64,000 nucleotides of DNA from Ilex aquifolium. Taxonomy: Eukaryota > Streptophyta > Magnoliopsida > Aquifoliales > Aquifoliaceae. Positions 23,617 through 37,590 of this stretch are shown piece by piece. The translations under genes were made by a program, and so were the position numbers. The stretch spans positions 49,757,069-49,821,068 of the forward strand of contig OX637391.1 in the NCBI GenBank assembly GCA_951799425.1, read 5' to 3'. Under the pieces are notes generated by a model, which was not told the origin of the DNA, searched no databases, and worked only from the letters and a program-made list of their open reading frames with translations. Position 1 is the first letter of the stretch, and every line of letters begins with the position of its first letter.

Positions 23617-25067
23617 GGGATGAACGATGATGGTCCTGTACACACTCATACGTAGAGAGAGAGAGAGAAAGAGAGAGAGAACCTTTGTGAGAATTAGCAG
23701 TTAGTTGTGGTAGTGGGTGATTCTCGTGGTGGCTGGTGTATGTGTCGACATTGGTGTTGCCATTGGCGTTGAGGTGGATAAATGTTTTGTAAGGCGGAAT
23801 TAAGATTTATTTTTGACGAGCAGATCCGCACAAATGAAGACAGATATAGATTAAACAGTCAAATCAATGGACCTCACGATCTTCTACCGTATGTCCTTCC
23901 AAGACAAAATTTGAATGCAGTGTAGGCTACAATCCTCCAAATTTTCTCTCTTACTCTCTCTGCCTCTTCTAAACGTAAATGTAAAGTTAGTGGCTAAGAA
24001 AAATAGGGAGTGCATTTATTTATAGGCTAAAGTAAAGACCCTAAAGATAAATAAAGGTTGGGTTTCCAATGGGCCGAGGAATCTTGTGTCTAAACCAGAA
24101 CAAATATTCTACGGTCTATTAATAATAAGTTAGTCCATTAAAAACTTATTACTGATATCTCGGACCTTATTTCAAAATTATATTTCGAATTCCTAGTTAT
24201 TATATGCTTAATAATCTCCCCATATTTAAGATTACAGATGTCTGTCAATTAATTAAATTACTAACAATTATATTTAATTGACTTATTTTTATCCTTGAGA
24301 TTTTACCACTCAACTTATTTGTTATGTTGGATAATTAAATCCACCTGTAAGGTTTGACATGGACAAAAATTATGAGTTTCCTTAAAAGGACATCATCAAC
24401 CCATTTAAATATCAGGACATGATTTCCTTTAATAATTAATTTCTACCATACAAATAATGTCATCGCCTAATTTATCGAGATTGTTGACTCAAATATGAAT
24501 CTTACTCTTTTATAAATTAAAGTAACAATTATTATATGCATGTGTCCATTAAATATCTCAGGATTAAGAGATTAAACAATCATAATAACCATGAGATATT
24601 TATTTTCTTATTTAGTCAAAAAATAAAAAAAAACCTCAATAATAGTCATGTTCAATACACAAAGTGTACTAATGCAACAATCCACGACATCAGACAATCT
24701 CCTATAGCCAAGACAGTGAACCTTTACTCATATCATACAAGAATCCGATAATCTGATTTTCTATGTATAAGCCGAACTCTACATACCAGATTATCTACAA
24801 TGTAAAATAAAAGAGACATGTGTATAACATATATTTAATATAATGCAAATAAATTGAGTTTCACTACAAAATACAAGTTTTTAGTATATAATTATATCAA
24901 TTATGAGGATGAACAGTAATGGTCCTACACGCGCGCACGCACGCACACACACAGAACCTTTGTGAGAATTAGGAGTTAGTTGTGATAGTGGGTGGTTGTC
25001 GTGATGGTCGGTGAATGCGTCGATGTTAGTGTTTCCATTGGCATTGAGGTGGAGAAATGTTTTTAAG
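23617..25067. repeat. Diverged direct repeat, about 170 bp, spaced 1.1 kb
   Basis: 23617-23793 and 24898-25067 share GATGAAC, TGGTCCT, a microsatellite, ACCTTTGTGAGAATTAG and the CATTGGC/GTTGAGGTGG block through AAATGTTTT. The first copy has a GA-rich and the second a CA-rich microsatellite. The sequence between them (23794-24897) shows nothing recognisable. Confidence 0.7.
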
Positions 25068-25399
25068 GAGACCCAAAAATAGAGATGCAAAAAAAGAGAT
25101 TGTGAGACCTGTACACGCATTGTATGACATTTTGTTAAATGTTAGGGGTTAATGCATAATTTATGATATTAATCTGGGGGTTAAATTGTAGTTACAGAAA
25201 CTATGGGAATTTTTTTTGAATTATTACCCAAGGGGTTGAATTTGTGACAAAAATGGTATATGGGTGTAAAATCAAATAAAGGAGAAATATTATGGGTGTG
25301 ATTTAAAAAGTAATGGTAAATTAAGTGGTGGATGTGTGGATGGAGAATACTAAGAGAGACCTAAGTGTAAATAGATTAAAATAATGGTGATTTAGGGAG

Positions 25400-27451
25400 G
25401 TCACCCGTCACTCCCTTAGCCTCACTTCCTTTGTTATGTGTACATATAGTTCACTTCTCTCATATCTCTCTTCTTATTGTATTCTAATCTTCATATGATA
25501 TAAAAGAAGATCTATCTCCAGTTATCTATTTGTAAGTTAATTTCCAGTTAAAACTATTTGTTGTTGTAATTTAAATACTTTGAATAAAAACATTTGTTGT
25601 GCTAGTTTATTGTTCTTCCTACTCATTTATGTCTTGCTTCCGCCCGTTTTTGGTATCTATATAAGTGAGGGTATATATAAATATATGTAGATGTATATGT
25701 GTATGTGTGTGTGTTTAGCGTGAGTTTTGATAAAGATGGAGAGAAGAGATAGAGAAAAGGGAGTGAAAAGAGAGAGAAGAGTTGGGTTGGGAGGGAAGAT
25801 AACCCGACAGAGGAACTTCAATCTTTCAGTTCGAAATCGGCGTGGAACGAATCAATTTTTTTGGCTTCTTTGATTCAAAATAGACTTTGTTGAAGAATTG
25901 TAAGAGAGTAACTATTTTTGGTAAGAAATTCTGTTAATAATTATTTGTATTTGGTTATTTAAAAGAATAGGAAAAGGGTTGGGTTTTGGTGTTTGTAAAT
26001 CTTGGCTATGGGTATGGTTTTGGTTTTGATTTTGGTTTGTGGATTTTGCATGTTGGGTATGTAATAAATATGAAATATAATGTATTTTGGGGATTATAAT
26101 TGATGGTATATATATTAGGAGTTGTGGGGTTGAGAGAGGAAGATTGGGGAAAAAGATGAAACGAAGAAGGGTTTCTGCCAGACTTCTATGTCCTACTGGT
26201 AGAATGACATTCTGTCAGGATTCTGTCGGTAGAAAATGGTGTCCTGCCGGTAGAATGACATTATGTCAGACTTCTACCGGTAGGACGACATTCTATAAGA
26301 AGTTCTACCGGTAAGACTTCTATCTGTAGAAACATAAAATTCTCACCATTTTGTCGTAACGTTTGTAAATTGTTGTCCACTCAACCTCAAATTTTCTTTA
26401 ACACTTTAATGGGTTTGAATCAATTTTAGTTGATCTTATTTACCTACACGCACGTCATTAAACATAAGGGTTAAATATATTATAGTAAATGAAAGGGGAA
26501 ATTGGGAAGGCATCGGGTTAAGCTCGATTAATCACTTATGCATGTGTAGCATAATATCATTTGTTTGTAGATGATATTTATATAATTTGTGACGATGTAT
26601 GCTAGGTGCGGAACGACGTTGTCAGTGTAGGATTCACCTAAGATTACATAAAGGGACTGAGTTCGTATTTGGAATTGAACCCGAGATGAGTGTATTGATT
26701 CATAATAATTGGAAATGTGTATGAGTATTATTAGCTATATTTATGTGATTATAGCTAAATTGTGAGTTGATGGATTTTGTGTTGTATATTGATGTTTGGT
26801 TATGAGTTGGAATTATTAATTGAAGGATTATGTGATTTCTGTGATTATAACTGCTGAGACTACTGGACATAATTAGTAGTGATGTAATAGCTGTGACTGT
26901 CGAGCATAAATGGTAGAGATGAAATTGTTGAGACTGCTAAGCATAAACAATAGCGATGTGATTGCCGAGACACCCAAGCGAAAACGGATAGCATAAATTA
27001 CTATTGGTTGGTTGGATATTGATGTTAAATCTTATAATGTGGATTGTGTTATTATTGTGCTATGCTTGGGTGTTTTCTTTTTGTATGTTTCAAATATACT
27101 CACTGAGCGTGTGATTTTGCTCACCCCTCCACAGTTGTTTGTTTTCAGGAACATGGGAAGTAAAAGGTGGTCCACTAGGCAGTCTAGCTTGATGTAGTGA
27201 GGTTGACGTCAGAATGTATAATATGTCGTGTAACATAATTGTACATAATTTTTTGTTGACTTCTTAAGGATGTAAAGAGTGTGATGCCCTAGTCTTGTTG
27301 TAACATTGTAGTATGTAAATGTCATATTTTCATATCTAAGTAATGGCCTAAAAATTATTGCACATGTTAACTATTCTGGCTTAATTGTGGATTAAGGTTA
27401 AAAGATTAGAATTATCCACACTCTATCTCTCTTCCGGGATGGGGTGTGACA
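25400..27451 (+). mobile_element. LTR-like stretch ending GGGGTGTGACA
   Basis: Ends at 27451 in GGGATGGGGTGTGACA, the style of a gypsy LTR 3' end, with TATATAAG near 25657 as a possible LTR TATA box. At 26180-26320 short near-repeats of the CGGTAGAATGACATTCTG type occur. The left end and target duplication were not found. Confidence 0.3.
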
Positions 27452-27610
27452 AAGATTGTGTTTATATATATAACTAATTTATTTATCATACATATGATAT
27501 TACATTGACACCTTTATTTTGCAAGTATAAATACATAAATGCCCCTCAATTACATCATGTGCCAAACATGTTATATTCTGACAATGATTTAAATGGAACT
27601 TAGTGCAACA

Positions 27611-29340
27611 GTGAGGTGTACATTGGGTCGAGCTGGCACAAGCACGACACAGTTAAAGGTGAGCCCGATACGACACGACACAACTTGAAATGGGCCAACC
27701 CAAGCATGGGCACACCCACTATGTCGGGCTGGGATTGTGATTTGAGCCCAATTGTGTTGGCACGACACGAACATAGGTTAGGCATGAGTACAACCCAGGC
27801 ACAGTCACGACACAAGCATGGGCACGACACATACATGATTAACGATTATTTTTTAAAAAAAATTTGGCCAATAATTCCATTTTAACCCTTCCCAACAACT
27901 ATATAACGGCTAGTTTAAGGAGTAAATCTAGAATTTACACTTTTTAGCTTCTATATATCATTTTTACCCATCCTAACGGCTATATAACGACTAGTTTGAG
28001 GGGCAAATTTGGAATCCAATATTTATAAATTCTCTGTAAATACCTTACCTCGTTTCTTTTATTTCTCACAAAATTACTCACTGTCTCTCTACAAACTCTA
28101 TTTCTGCCAACAACAATGTACATCTTTCCATCTACAAGGCTACAAGTATAAGTTGTAATTTACAACTACATCGACATCTTCGATTACTAGTCTACGTCCA
28201 CATCTCAATTACAAGTCAACTTCTACATCTTCAATTACTTTAACTTTGGTCGAGCTATTTTTAATTTAATTACGTGTTTTAATTATAGTTACTTATTTTA
28301 AATTAAAAATGGACTATAGGAATTTTGACTTTCAGAATTTAGATTTTGGTGAATTTAACAAAATTGATGATGTGCCCGAAGGTTCAGGCGAACCTTTAAA
28401 TGAACCTAGTGCAACTAGTACTCATGGTAGGGGAAAAAGGTCCCTCGCATTTGAAGAATTGAACCATTTTAAAGAAGAACTAAGAAAAAATAAAGATGGG
28501 AATAAGGAAAAGAGGGCTATATGCAATTATTGTAAAATTGACTTGAGTTACAAAAGTTATAATGGCATGAGTCACATTGACCGACATTGTTAAAAATGCT
28601 TGGCAAAACATGGTGGAGGTAATGACCCCAGACAAACCCAACTTAGTCAAACTGGAAGTAGTTTGTCAACTTTTTCATACTCTCAAGGAAAAACGAGAGA
28701 AGGATTGACCAAATACATAACTGCAGCAAAGCCACATTTTTACTTTTCCTGAAGATGTTAGATTTGAAAATATAGTTTAAATCATGTCTTAGCCCTGTTT
28801 ATTCTAGTATTTCTAGAAAAACCACAAGAAGTGATTGTTTAAAGGTTTTTAATGGAACGAAAAAAAGTTTGATTGCTGAATTTTCAAGTTTTATTACTAT
28901 AATATCTTGTATTTTTGATTTATGGACTGGTCGAAATAAACTAGGTTTACGATGCATTTTACTGATTCGAGTTGGGTGTTTCATAAAAAAATTATTTCTT
29001 TTCGTATGATAGAATATCCTCGTACTAATTCTCATATATTTCAATGTATTATGGGTATACTTAGAGAATATGGAGTTATTGATAAACTTTTTAGTATTAC
29101 TTTTGACAATCATTCTGCTAATAATGTTGCAATTGACATGTTTAAACATAATTTGCATCCTCTTTGGGGTAGTGAATTGTTTCAAGTAAAATATGCATGC
29201 TATGTAAAATGTGCATGTCATATCAATCTAAACATACAAACAATACAAGAATTACTTCTTTATCATTTCCTACGAGTAACAATGACCTATCTTGGTCTAT
29301 ACTTGCTAAGATTGAAAAATAAAGATCCAATGTAATTTTT
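27611..29340 (+). pseudogene. hAT (Ac-like) transposase relic
   Basis: 28309-28593 is open for 94 codons and encodes a BED-type zinc finger (CNYCKIDL ... HIDRHC), the DNA-binding N-terminus of Ac-like transposases. After stops and frameshifts, 28952-29335 (127 codons) resembles the transposase core (DSSWVFHKKI, then LFSITFDNHSANN with the catalytic-region Asp, then CACHINLNIQ). The C-terminal dimerisation domain is absent. Upstream, 27611-27840 starts CAGTGAGGTGTACATTGGG and is rich in GCACGACAC repeats, as in hAT subterminal regions. No right terminus was found, so the element is 3' truncated and dead. Confidence 0.75.
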
Positions 29341-30148
29341 CACGCACTGAACTCTATAAGTATTTAGAACTTGGGTAGAGGTATGTCGAGAGTGATGCAA
29401 GAATTTGACTTTACTTGATTCCTTGACGCCAATCGATCTAACAGGTATAAGCTATCATTTGCTACCAAGCCATTTGTGATTGAAAGGGTTGTTGTTTTGG
29501 AGGATCTTTCAATTTTTGGGGAAAAATGGATGATGGAGGAAAGAAACTGAAAGTATTCAATGAGATGTGGTGGGGATGGTGTGAAGCTCGTGGTACAGGA
29601 ATTTCATAATGATGCAGAGCAAATGGAGGGGATGAGACTTAAGATGTATGTTTGGGGAAAGGTTATGGATCATGCTTCTTGTCAGGACCACCAAACAATG
29701 AAGGAATTTTGGTTTAGAATGACAATGTCGTTCCCATAGACGACGCCAATCTAATGGTGTAAAGACTTGAGAAACACAACAAGTAATTAACTGCAAATTG
29801 AGCAGTAGGGATGCAATGATTAGAGTGGTTCATCCTGATGAAGAACATGAACACTCCATTGTAGAAAGGAGACTCTTGCTCTGGGTGCCGGGCTTGTGAT
29901 ATTGCTCAAGAGAGAGAATACACAGTAGGATTTTTGGGGTAGTGTATATGCTTACCCCTTGTTACATTGATCCTTCGTTTATATAATAAATTTTTAGAGA
30001 ATATTTATGGAATCTTGGCGGTTAAGAAACTTTAATCCCAAAGCAAAGTCTGAATATTTAAGTGGAGTAGCTTTAGACCCAAGTAAATGTAGGGTTTCCT
30101 TGGGAGGCTCTCTTTCTGTTCATTTAGGTAATTTCAATTCCGAAAATC
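29341..30148. other. Unassigned sequence left of the LTR nest
   Basis: No convincing gene. It may include degraded retroelement sequence, but I could not assign a family. Confidence 0.4.
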
Positions 30149-31054
30149 TGTAACGTCCTAAATTCCACAATGGAAACATTAACTAATTATAATCCATCAA
30201 ACCATGAGAACATACTAAAGTACCATTAAATAAATACAACAATTTTTCATTCAATATCTAACTAAATAAATCTCAAATAAAATAATAAATAAATCCTTAA
30301 GGTTACATCCAAACCAAAGTAAATTATATTCCAACCAACTAACTAATCCAAAACTAAAAATATTGTTTCATCATCAAAGTGCAGAATTTATAAATTAAAG
30401 ATAACATCTCTAAACATCCCCTTCTGGATCCACATCATGATCCATCTCAGCATCCTAATCTACCTCCTCACCTAAAGTTATATCTTCCTCAAAACCAAAA
30501 TCTGAAAAATATTTATGTCATATGATGAGCAAAAAGTCAAGTAGGAAAACCTTCTCAAACCCAAACAAGGTTTCAGAAACAATTAAAACAGGAATGTCTC
30601 ATTTGATAAAATAACATATTGTTATTTGAAGTAAAGCCAGGACAATTAATGAGATATCAAGTTTACGGTACTAACAATAAAATTCATAAAGAAGAAGAAA
30701 TAATTCTCAAAACAATAACTAATCACCACAAATATATCTCATATACGTAAGCAGACTAGCATGAATACACATATCGAAAATATATTGTACTACACTCACA
30801 CACACCATCATCTAACTAATCCTTGCAAGGATACACTACTTTAGGAAGGGCGTATACCAACACATCGACAGTGACGAATACTCCCCAAGAATAGTATACT
30901 AGCCCCCAATCTTGATACCCATGAGCGACTAGTGCGAATTTTTGAACCTCACAAGGTTCCAAGTAATTCCACTACGAGTGATAGGGAGAGCCTTCAAACC
31001 CCTCAAGATAAGAAACATATTTATGCAATCTACGATATTCTGTCAAAAATAACC

Positions 31055-31922
31055 TGTAAGACCCGTATTAAAATTAAATAACGATAATACTTTCTTAAGA
31101 GTTCTCCTAAGATGAATAAAATGATGGCAGAATCTTAGAATCATTGTTGAAATAATTGATTATGAAGTTTAAGTTTCAAGCGTATTGACTTTCGGGGTAA
31201 ATTGATTTTTGGAGATGTTTAAGTATGAGAAGTGTGGTTAAGTAATATTATAAATATTTTTACGTCAAAATAAGGTTTCCATTGAATTTGGAAGGTCAAA
31301 AAACCTTGGGAGATGTTATATATATATATATATATATTTTTTTTTTTTTTGGAAGGGGGAAGGAGGAAGGGGGCTTGAACCCTTGACCTCAAGAAGGCAC
31401 AAGGTAAAGAATACCATTAGACCTAAGACCCATTGGTCTTGGGAGATGTTATATGGGGTGTACTAGAAGTTTGGAAGTATTCTAGAGTTAAAATCAATTT
31501 TGGAAAGGATTTGGGTAGAGTAAAATTTGACAGTACCTTAATATTTAGATCATAACTTTTTATGTTGATTTATGATTGATCCGAAATTTTTACAGAGAAA
31601 TTAGACTTAAAGGGCTATAAAATTTTATTTCACGAAATTTTTTAGAATCGGCTTCTAACAAGGTCAAAATTGATCTGCAAGTCAGGGACAGATAGTTACC
31701 CTTGCCCAGATGGGAATTCTCTATTTTTCAGCCTATAAATACTATAAGACCGCGATCTAAAGGTCTTTACCTATCCTTTTGACCCTAAGAATCCTAGGAA
31801 AGTTTGAGGAGAAAAAAATAAGGAAGAACGGGATAAATCTTGAAGGATTAATGTAGGGTAATCGCAACGAAACTTCTTACGATCAAGATCTCAAGAATCA
31901 AGGTAGGGGTTTCTTCCTAAAC

Positions 31923-31960
<38 letters not shown>

Positions 31961-33198
31961 TGATTCTAAATCATATGTATATGTTATAAAATTATTATTT
32001 TTTTGTTTTCTTGCAAATCGTATTATGTCTTGAATGAGGTTATTATTTGATAGCTATAAAAACTCTCGTTCTTGTTATCAAAACCATAATTTTCAAGAAA
32101 GATAGGTTTTACCCTAGATATTCCATTGTTCTTGATTTAAAAACTCTAGTGTTTTGTTTGAACAATAAAATTATATTTCTTGATGATCTCTTGAATATTT
32201 TCTTGAGTTGTTCTGTTGGAAAAATATATGTGGAATTATGATTTTTGGTTTACCTGTGATTTGGTGAAGTGGTTTGGTATAGTATCTCTTGTGTGGATGT
32301 TTTGATGAACATGAGTGATCATTGACCGGGTATCGTAGAGTGGGTAGATGCGTTTCTTACTCCAAGTGAGATTGAAGGTTCCCTACCACTCGTAGTTGGA
32401 TTGGTGCCTTGCAAGGACCAAACCACTATTCGCTTACAGGTATCGAGGCTGGGGGCTAGTATACTATTCATGAGTTGGATTCGTCACTACTGATTCATCA
32501 ATAAACACCCTTCCTAAAGTTATGTAGCCTTGCGAGGATTGGGTGTGAGTATGTGGGTCAGGATATTCTCAATGTGTATATTCATATTAAGTCTTACTAC
32601 ATACCTGAGATACAGTGTTGGTAATGGTTTGTTCTTTGAAAGTTGGTTTTGCTTCTTCATTTTTAATTTATTACTACTACGTAAACTTGAGATTTGATGA
32701 ACTGTCACTGTTTTATTTCAAAAGTTATATATGATATTTTGTAAAATGAGACCGACTTGTTTTATATGTTTTCAAAACCTTGTACGAGTTTGGAAGGATT
32801 TTCCTACAGAGCTTAGTACTCACCCCTTACAAACAATGTCTTTTTTGGATTACGGTCGAGAGGAAGAGCTCGGATTAGATGAGCAAGTAAATTGACAAAC
32901 TTAGATTGATGAGAACGTGGATCCCGAGGTAGACGTTTAGAGCTGTTTCCTTTATGTTCCTGATGGGGAGGCTAATTATGAGAAAATAGTAAGGATAATG
33001 TTTTATTTAATCTGCTGCAAGATAATATTTGATGTTTGGATATAATTGGTATGGTTTGACGTATTTGTTTTGGATGACGATTTAGTTATTATGGATGATG
33101 AATGTAATTTCTTTTATCTATGGATTTTATTAGTTGCTCTCATGATATGAATGGTTATAGATAGTAATGCCTTCTAGGGTGGATTTTGGAGTGTTACA
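31055..33198 (+). repeat. Left LTR of the chromovirus-like element
   Basis: 2,144 bp with a TATA box (CCTATAAATACTATAAG near 31733). It is 136 bp longer than the right LTR, and 133 bp of that is the SINE and its duplicated target at 31321-31453. Confidence 0.9.
31321..31437 (-). mobile_element. tRNA-derived SINE copy 2
   Basis: Minus strand reads A-box-like TAGGTCTAATGG, B-box-like GGTTCAAGCCC, a CT-rich stretch and an A tail. Flanked by perfect 16-bp duplications, cttgggagatgttata, at 31305-31320 and 31438-31453. The same site is uninterrupted in the right LTR, which proves insertion after the host element integrated. Confidence 0.85.
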
Positions 33199-33479
33199 AG
33201 TTTGGTTTGGTAGAAAGCTTATAAATTAGATTTTACATGGGAGTTGTAGATTGTTGGTTAGCCAATGGAAGGATCAATTATGGGATGAAAGAAATTCTGG
33301 GCATGAATCTTTTTAGGAATTAAGGGTATATTAGTTTAGGGTGAGTTGGTGCTATAATAGGGGGGAAAAAGGGGAACCTTAGACTTAAATTTTCTTAGAA
33401 TGGTGTACTTATAAGATAAGTGTGAGTTGATATGTTGTTAGGTTATGGATTATATTTGAATTCATGAATCTTACTTAGG

Positions 33480-33570
33480 TTAGAAGAATTGATGTAATTT
33501 TTGGGATGGATATGCTAGCTATCTACCATGTTGTTATGAACTGTTTTAGGAAATGGACGGTATTATATTG
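33480..33570 (+). pseudogene. Gypsy protease C-terminal relic
   Basis: A short in-frame stretch reads DVIFGMDMLAIYHVVMNCF, which matches the conserved end of gypsy/chromovirus aspartic proteases (VILGMDWL...DC). Frames around it are broken. It supports a gypsy origin for the host element. Confidence 0.6.
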
Positions 33571-35036
33571 TTGGTTATTAAGGGATACTAGGTATGAATC
33601 TTTAAGGCATTGAATTTTATTTATGAGACATAAATTTTGGGTTAACCTTGAGGTCATTAGCATTTATGATGAAAGATTATGAGATTAGATTCAAGTATTT
33701 TGATGGAACATGAGATAAAAGACTATTTGGTGATTATTATATGATTAGTGATGATGATCTTTTATTGTATTCAAAATCTTACAATGTTATGAGAGTATAA
33801 GATCAAAGAATGATGAAGTGCATGACGGATGACAGAATATGATGAGGTTATTATTTCATGTTAGGAAGATTTTTGGTGCTTACCGGATTTTTAAGGTGTC
33901 CTAAACTTTTGAAAAACAACGAAGTGTGGTGATTTTATTTATTTTTATTTAGACAAGGTAAACTAGGGCATTCTTAGGACAGTCAAGACTTAATACAGAA
34001 AGGGTTATATTAAGTTATAGAAAAAACTCGAAAAGCTAGGAAATTTGAGGAACGATGAGTATGTTTTTCCTTATGGTGGAAAAATTTTGAGAGTGATATA
34101 TCTTTCCCTAACGTGAGTACAATGTTCAAGTATGATTAATCAGAGGAGTATGATAAAATAACAATGAATGAGTATCAGTTCTAGGAATAAGGGTAGGAAT
34201 TATAGTTATTCTTATTAGGAAGATTGGAGGTCATTCTATAATTATGTACTTGAAGGTATCGATATTTATTTGGAAATATTGTGGATAGTTGGCTGGTACT
34301 CACAAATGTAAATTGAAAATTGAGGTCGATGTAAGAAAACGAATTTAGAGACATATGGAAAATAAATCTTTATGGATAGTTTGATGACGATTGGAAGAAT
34401 ATAATTTGAGGAAATTGATGTCGATACCTATGCAGATTAACTTGGACATGAATTGAGAAACTGTAAGCAATTTTTGGGGTAAAGGACTAAGGTTATCCTA
34501 CTAATTATCAGATTGTTATTATCTTGGGGATTATGAATAATTTTTAAGGCTATGATGACTAATATAGTTAAATTGAGGAACATTAATTGAATTATTGAGA
34601 GTCTAGTTTTTGTTATGATTTTCTTACAAGAAATTTTGTGGCATTGATTTGAGAGACATTGTGGGGATTTTTGATTAATCGAGGACAAGTGTAGTTAGGT
34701 TTCAATTTTGGTGGAATTGAATATATCTTATCAAAATTTTCAAACCTATGAGAATTATTATCTTGTGGCTAGTTTTGATTTGTGAATTGGTGGATTATAA
34801 TTTATATCAGAGTGCACAACGAACTATTTAAGCTATGACTACAATGGTGAAAGTAAAGAGTATCATGAGAAATTGTAAATGGCTGTGCAACCTAAGAGTT
34901 GATTCTAGAATATTGGCTTATATGGGGGTATGTAATTGTGAATTGAAATTATTGTTAGATTTCAAAGATTGTGAGTTTCTAGTCTAATGAGAGAATAAGT
35001 CATTAAGAAGGTTATATGTATTTCAGGAATCGAGAT

Positions 35037-37080
35037 TGTAACGCCCCAAATACCACCCTGGACGGCATTACATTCTAAAACCATTTATACCATGAGAGTA
35101 ACTAATAAAAACCCATAAATAACAGGGGGTCCTTAATTTAACAAAATTTGGGCAGAGTCTCCTTTGTTCGGGGAGCTCTACCCAAAACACAACCTGTGCA
35201 ATTATACTACATTGACCACACCGGGTCCATTGATTCATAAAAATACTTACAACATTATCCAAAAGAATATGCCAAACAATGACATCTACATCCCAAAAGA
35301 ATTAAACTACACTTGGCAGCGGAAACATAAAAATAATGTTAGACTTTACATTGCCTCAAAAGGAACTTCCTAGTTTATCACAAAAGAAAATAGAAAACTA
35401 AGCATCTCCCTCGAGATCTACGTTCCCTTCTATGGGAGCTTTCCAATGTCCCGACTCGTCAGTTCCGAGCTCCTCCTCTAGACAAGACCTGAAATATGTT
35501 GTTTGTAGGGGGTGAGCACTAGGCTCTGTAGCAACATTCCTCCCAAACTTGAACAAGGTTTTAGAAAAACATAGAAAAGCGGTCGGTCTCATTTTACAAA
35601 TAGCATATGTAATTTTTGAAGTAAAACCTGGACATTTTAAACAGATCTCAAGTTTACGAACAACAATAAAGTTAAACGGAGAGGTGAAACCAATTACCAA
35701 CCATGAGCCATACAATTTCCAAAAGTAAACCAATAACCCACATCGGATATAATATTGTCCTTTTTGGCATGAGCATCCTTACAAGGAACCTCTCACCCTC
35801 AAGGTCTTGTTTCTTTGGTATGAGCATCCTTACAAGGAACCTCTCAACCTCAATGTTTTGTTTCTTTGGTATGAGCATCCTTACAAGGAACCTCTTGAGA
35901 AGGAATGAGCATCCTTACAAGGAACCTCTCACTCATGTTCATCCAAACACCATATAAGAAATACCATACCAACAATTTTCTCAAATAACAAACAATTCCA
36001 CAAATCCCCCAATTTATCACAATTTCCCCAAATCCACAATTCTCACAAGTGATATTTCGATAGAGCAATTTAAGAAAACACATACGAGAGATCATTCACA
36101 ATATCATTTTAATTCCCAACACCAAGCACTAGAGTTTTCAAAACCAAGATTGAGTGAATATAGAGAGGAAAATCCATATTTCTCAAAAACTAGGATTGAG
36201 AGCAAAAACAAGAGATTTAGTAGTTACCCAACCATAACATTATTTAAAACATGATAATATTTGCATAGACATCAAGAATCAAAGGTTTCCTAACATACAT
36301 CTAGGATTTTAAGTCAAAAGATACATATACACACACACACATATATATATATATAGCTCTAGCCTCAATGAACAAGAGTGAGAGAAAACCCCTACCTTGA
36401 AATCAAGAATTTCAAACCAAAGCCCAAGCTTTAGAGACTCTCTTTCTCCCTTTTCTTCTTCCCTTTACCTTCTCCTAGGGCTCTAAGAGATGTGGGTTGA
36501 GAGTGAAATGTATGAAATGAGAGAAAATGTAGTGTAAATGGGGTTTTAAACCCAGCTGCCCCGAATTTTACTGTTCATGGGCTGTTTTGACATCGTTTCG
36601 TTATCTGGGCATAACTCTCTCATCCGAGCTCCGATTGAGATGATTCAAGATGATATGAAACGCTAAGAAAGAGTTCTACAACTTTCCTGATTTGAGTTTT
36701 GAGAGATATTGACTGCATCAAGGTCGAAATCGAGCTTGAAGTTGCAGCCAGTGCACAGTTCATGTGCACTGTTCACAGCTGTTTCATCCCCCTTTTTTTT
36801 TTTTTTTTTCCAATCCATTCCTAAGCCAACCAAATCTATCCCAAATCTCTCCAACACATATTTCTACACCAAACCTATTTAATACAAGTTATGGGACCTA
36901 AAATTTCATATTTTCACTTATTAAAACTAAATTTCAACTATTATTTCCACTAACATTTTAAATCCTTACTTTTCCAATCTACCAAATTCAAACACACATC
37001 ACTACACATATCCACATTTTTACAACAAATATTTATTATATATCTATATACATATATAAAAGAAAATGCGGGGTGTTACA
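35037..37080 (-). mobile_element. Solo LTR, 2,044 bp, nested in the chromovirus-like element
   Basis: Runs from TGTAACGCCCC to GGGGTGTTACA and is flanked by perfect gagat duplications (35032-35036 and 37081-37085). Its left end matches the reverse complement of the surrounding element's LTR 3' end, so it is a related LTR in opposite orientation. Within it, 35761-35935 has a GAGCATCCTTACAAGGAACC unit four times. No coding region, so it is the product of LTR-LTR recombination after insertion. Confidence 0.88.
35761..35935. repeat. Short tandem repeats in the solo LTR
   Basis: Four copies of GAGCATCCTTACAAGGAACC. The first three are spaced about 55 bp apart, with the repeated TTTCTTTGGTAT/CTCTCA context. 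The fourth is closer. Confidence 0.8.
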
Positions 37081-37590
37081 GAGATAAATCTTACCGTAAT
37101 GTCATTACTAAGTTGTGTTATACCATGATGTTAGTATAGAAAAGACGAGTAACCCTAATAGCAAAATTGCAATTGATTTGTTTTGATATGCTTATGGATA
37201 AGTTACATGTAAGAAGCAAATATGAGGTTTATTGAAAGGACTAATGAATTTAAAAGAGAAGTGCTATTTGATAAGTAGACAATTAAGTTTTTTGATCTTG
37301 TAGTTATGCATGATAAGAAATAAGTTGAAACAATCGTATAAAATTATTGAGAATTAAGATGATAAGTGAATGCTAGTGAAGGAAGGTAATCTTAGGGACT
37401 TTAAGTAAGTGCAATGATGTTATAAGTGGAAGGGGTTGATTTAAAATTTAAAATATTCTATTCTATTCTAATCTTAGATTTGATACTTAAGAGATTAATA
37501 TGCGTTGAGACCATGTGGTCAATTAGAATTGGGTGAACTAACTCAACGATTAAGTTTCGAGAACGAAACATTCTTTTAGGGGGGGTGAAT

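Noticed and set aside
28799..29221. 140-codon minus-strand ORF
   Set aside because: Antisense shadow of the hAT transposase relic on the plus strand.
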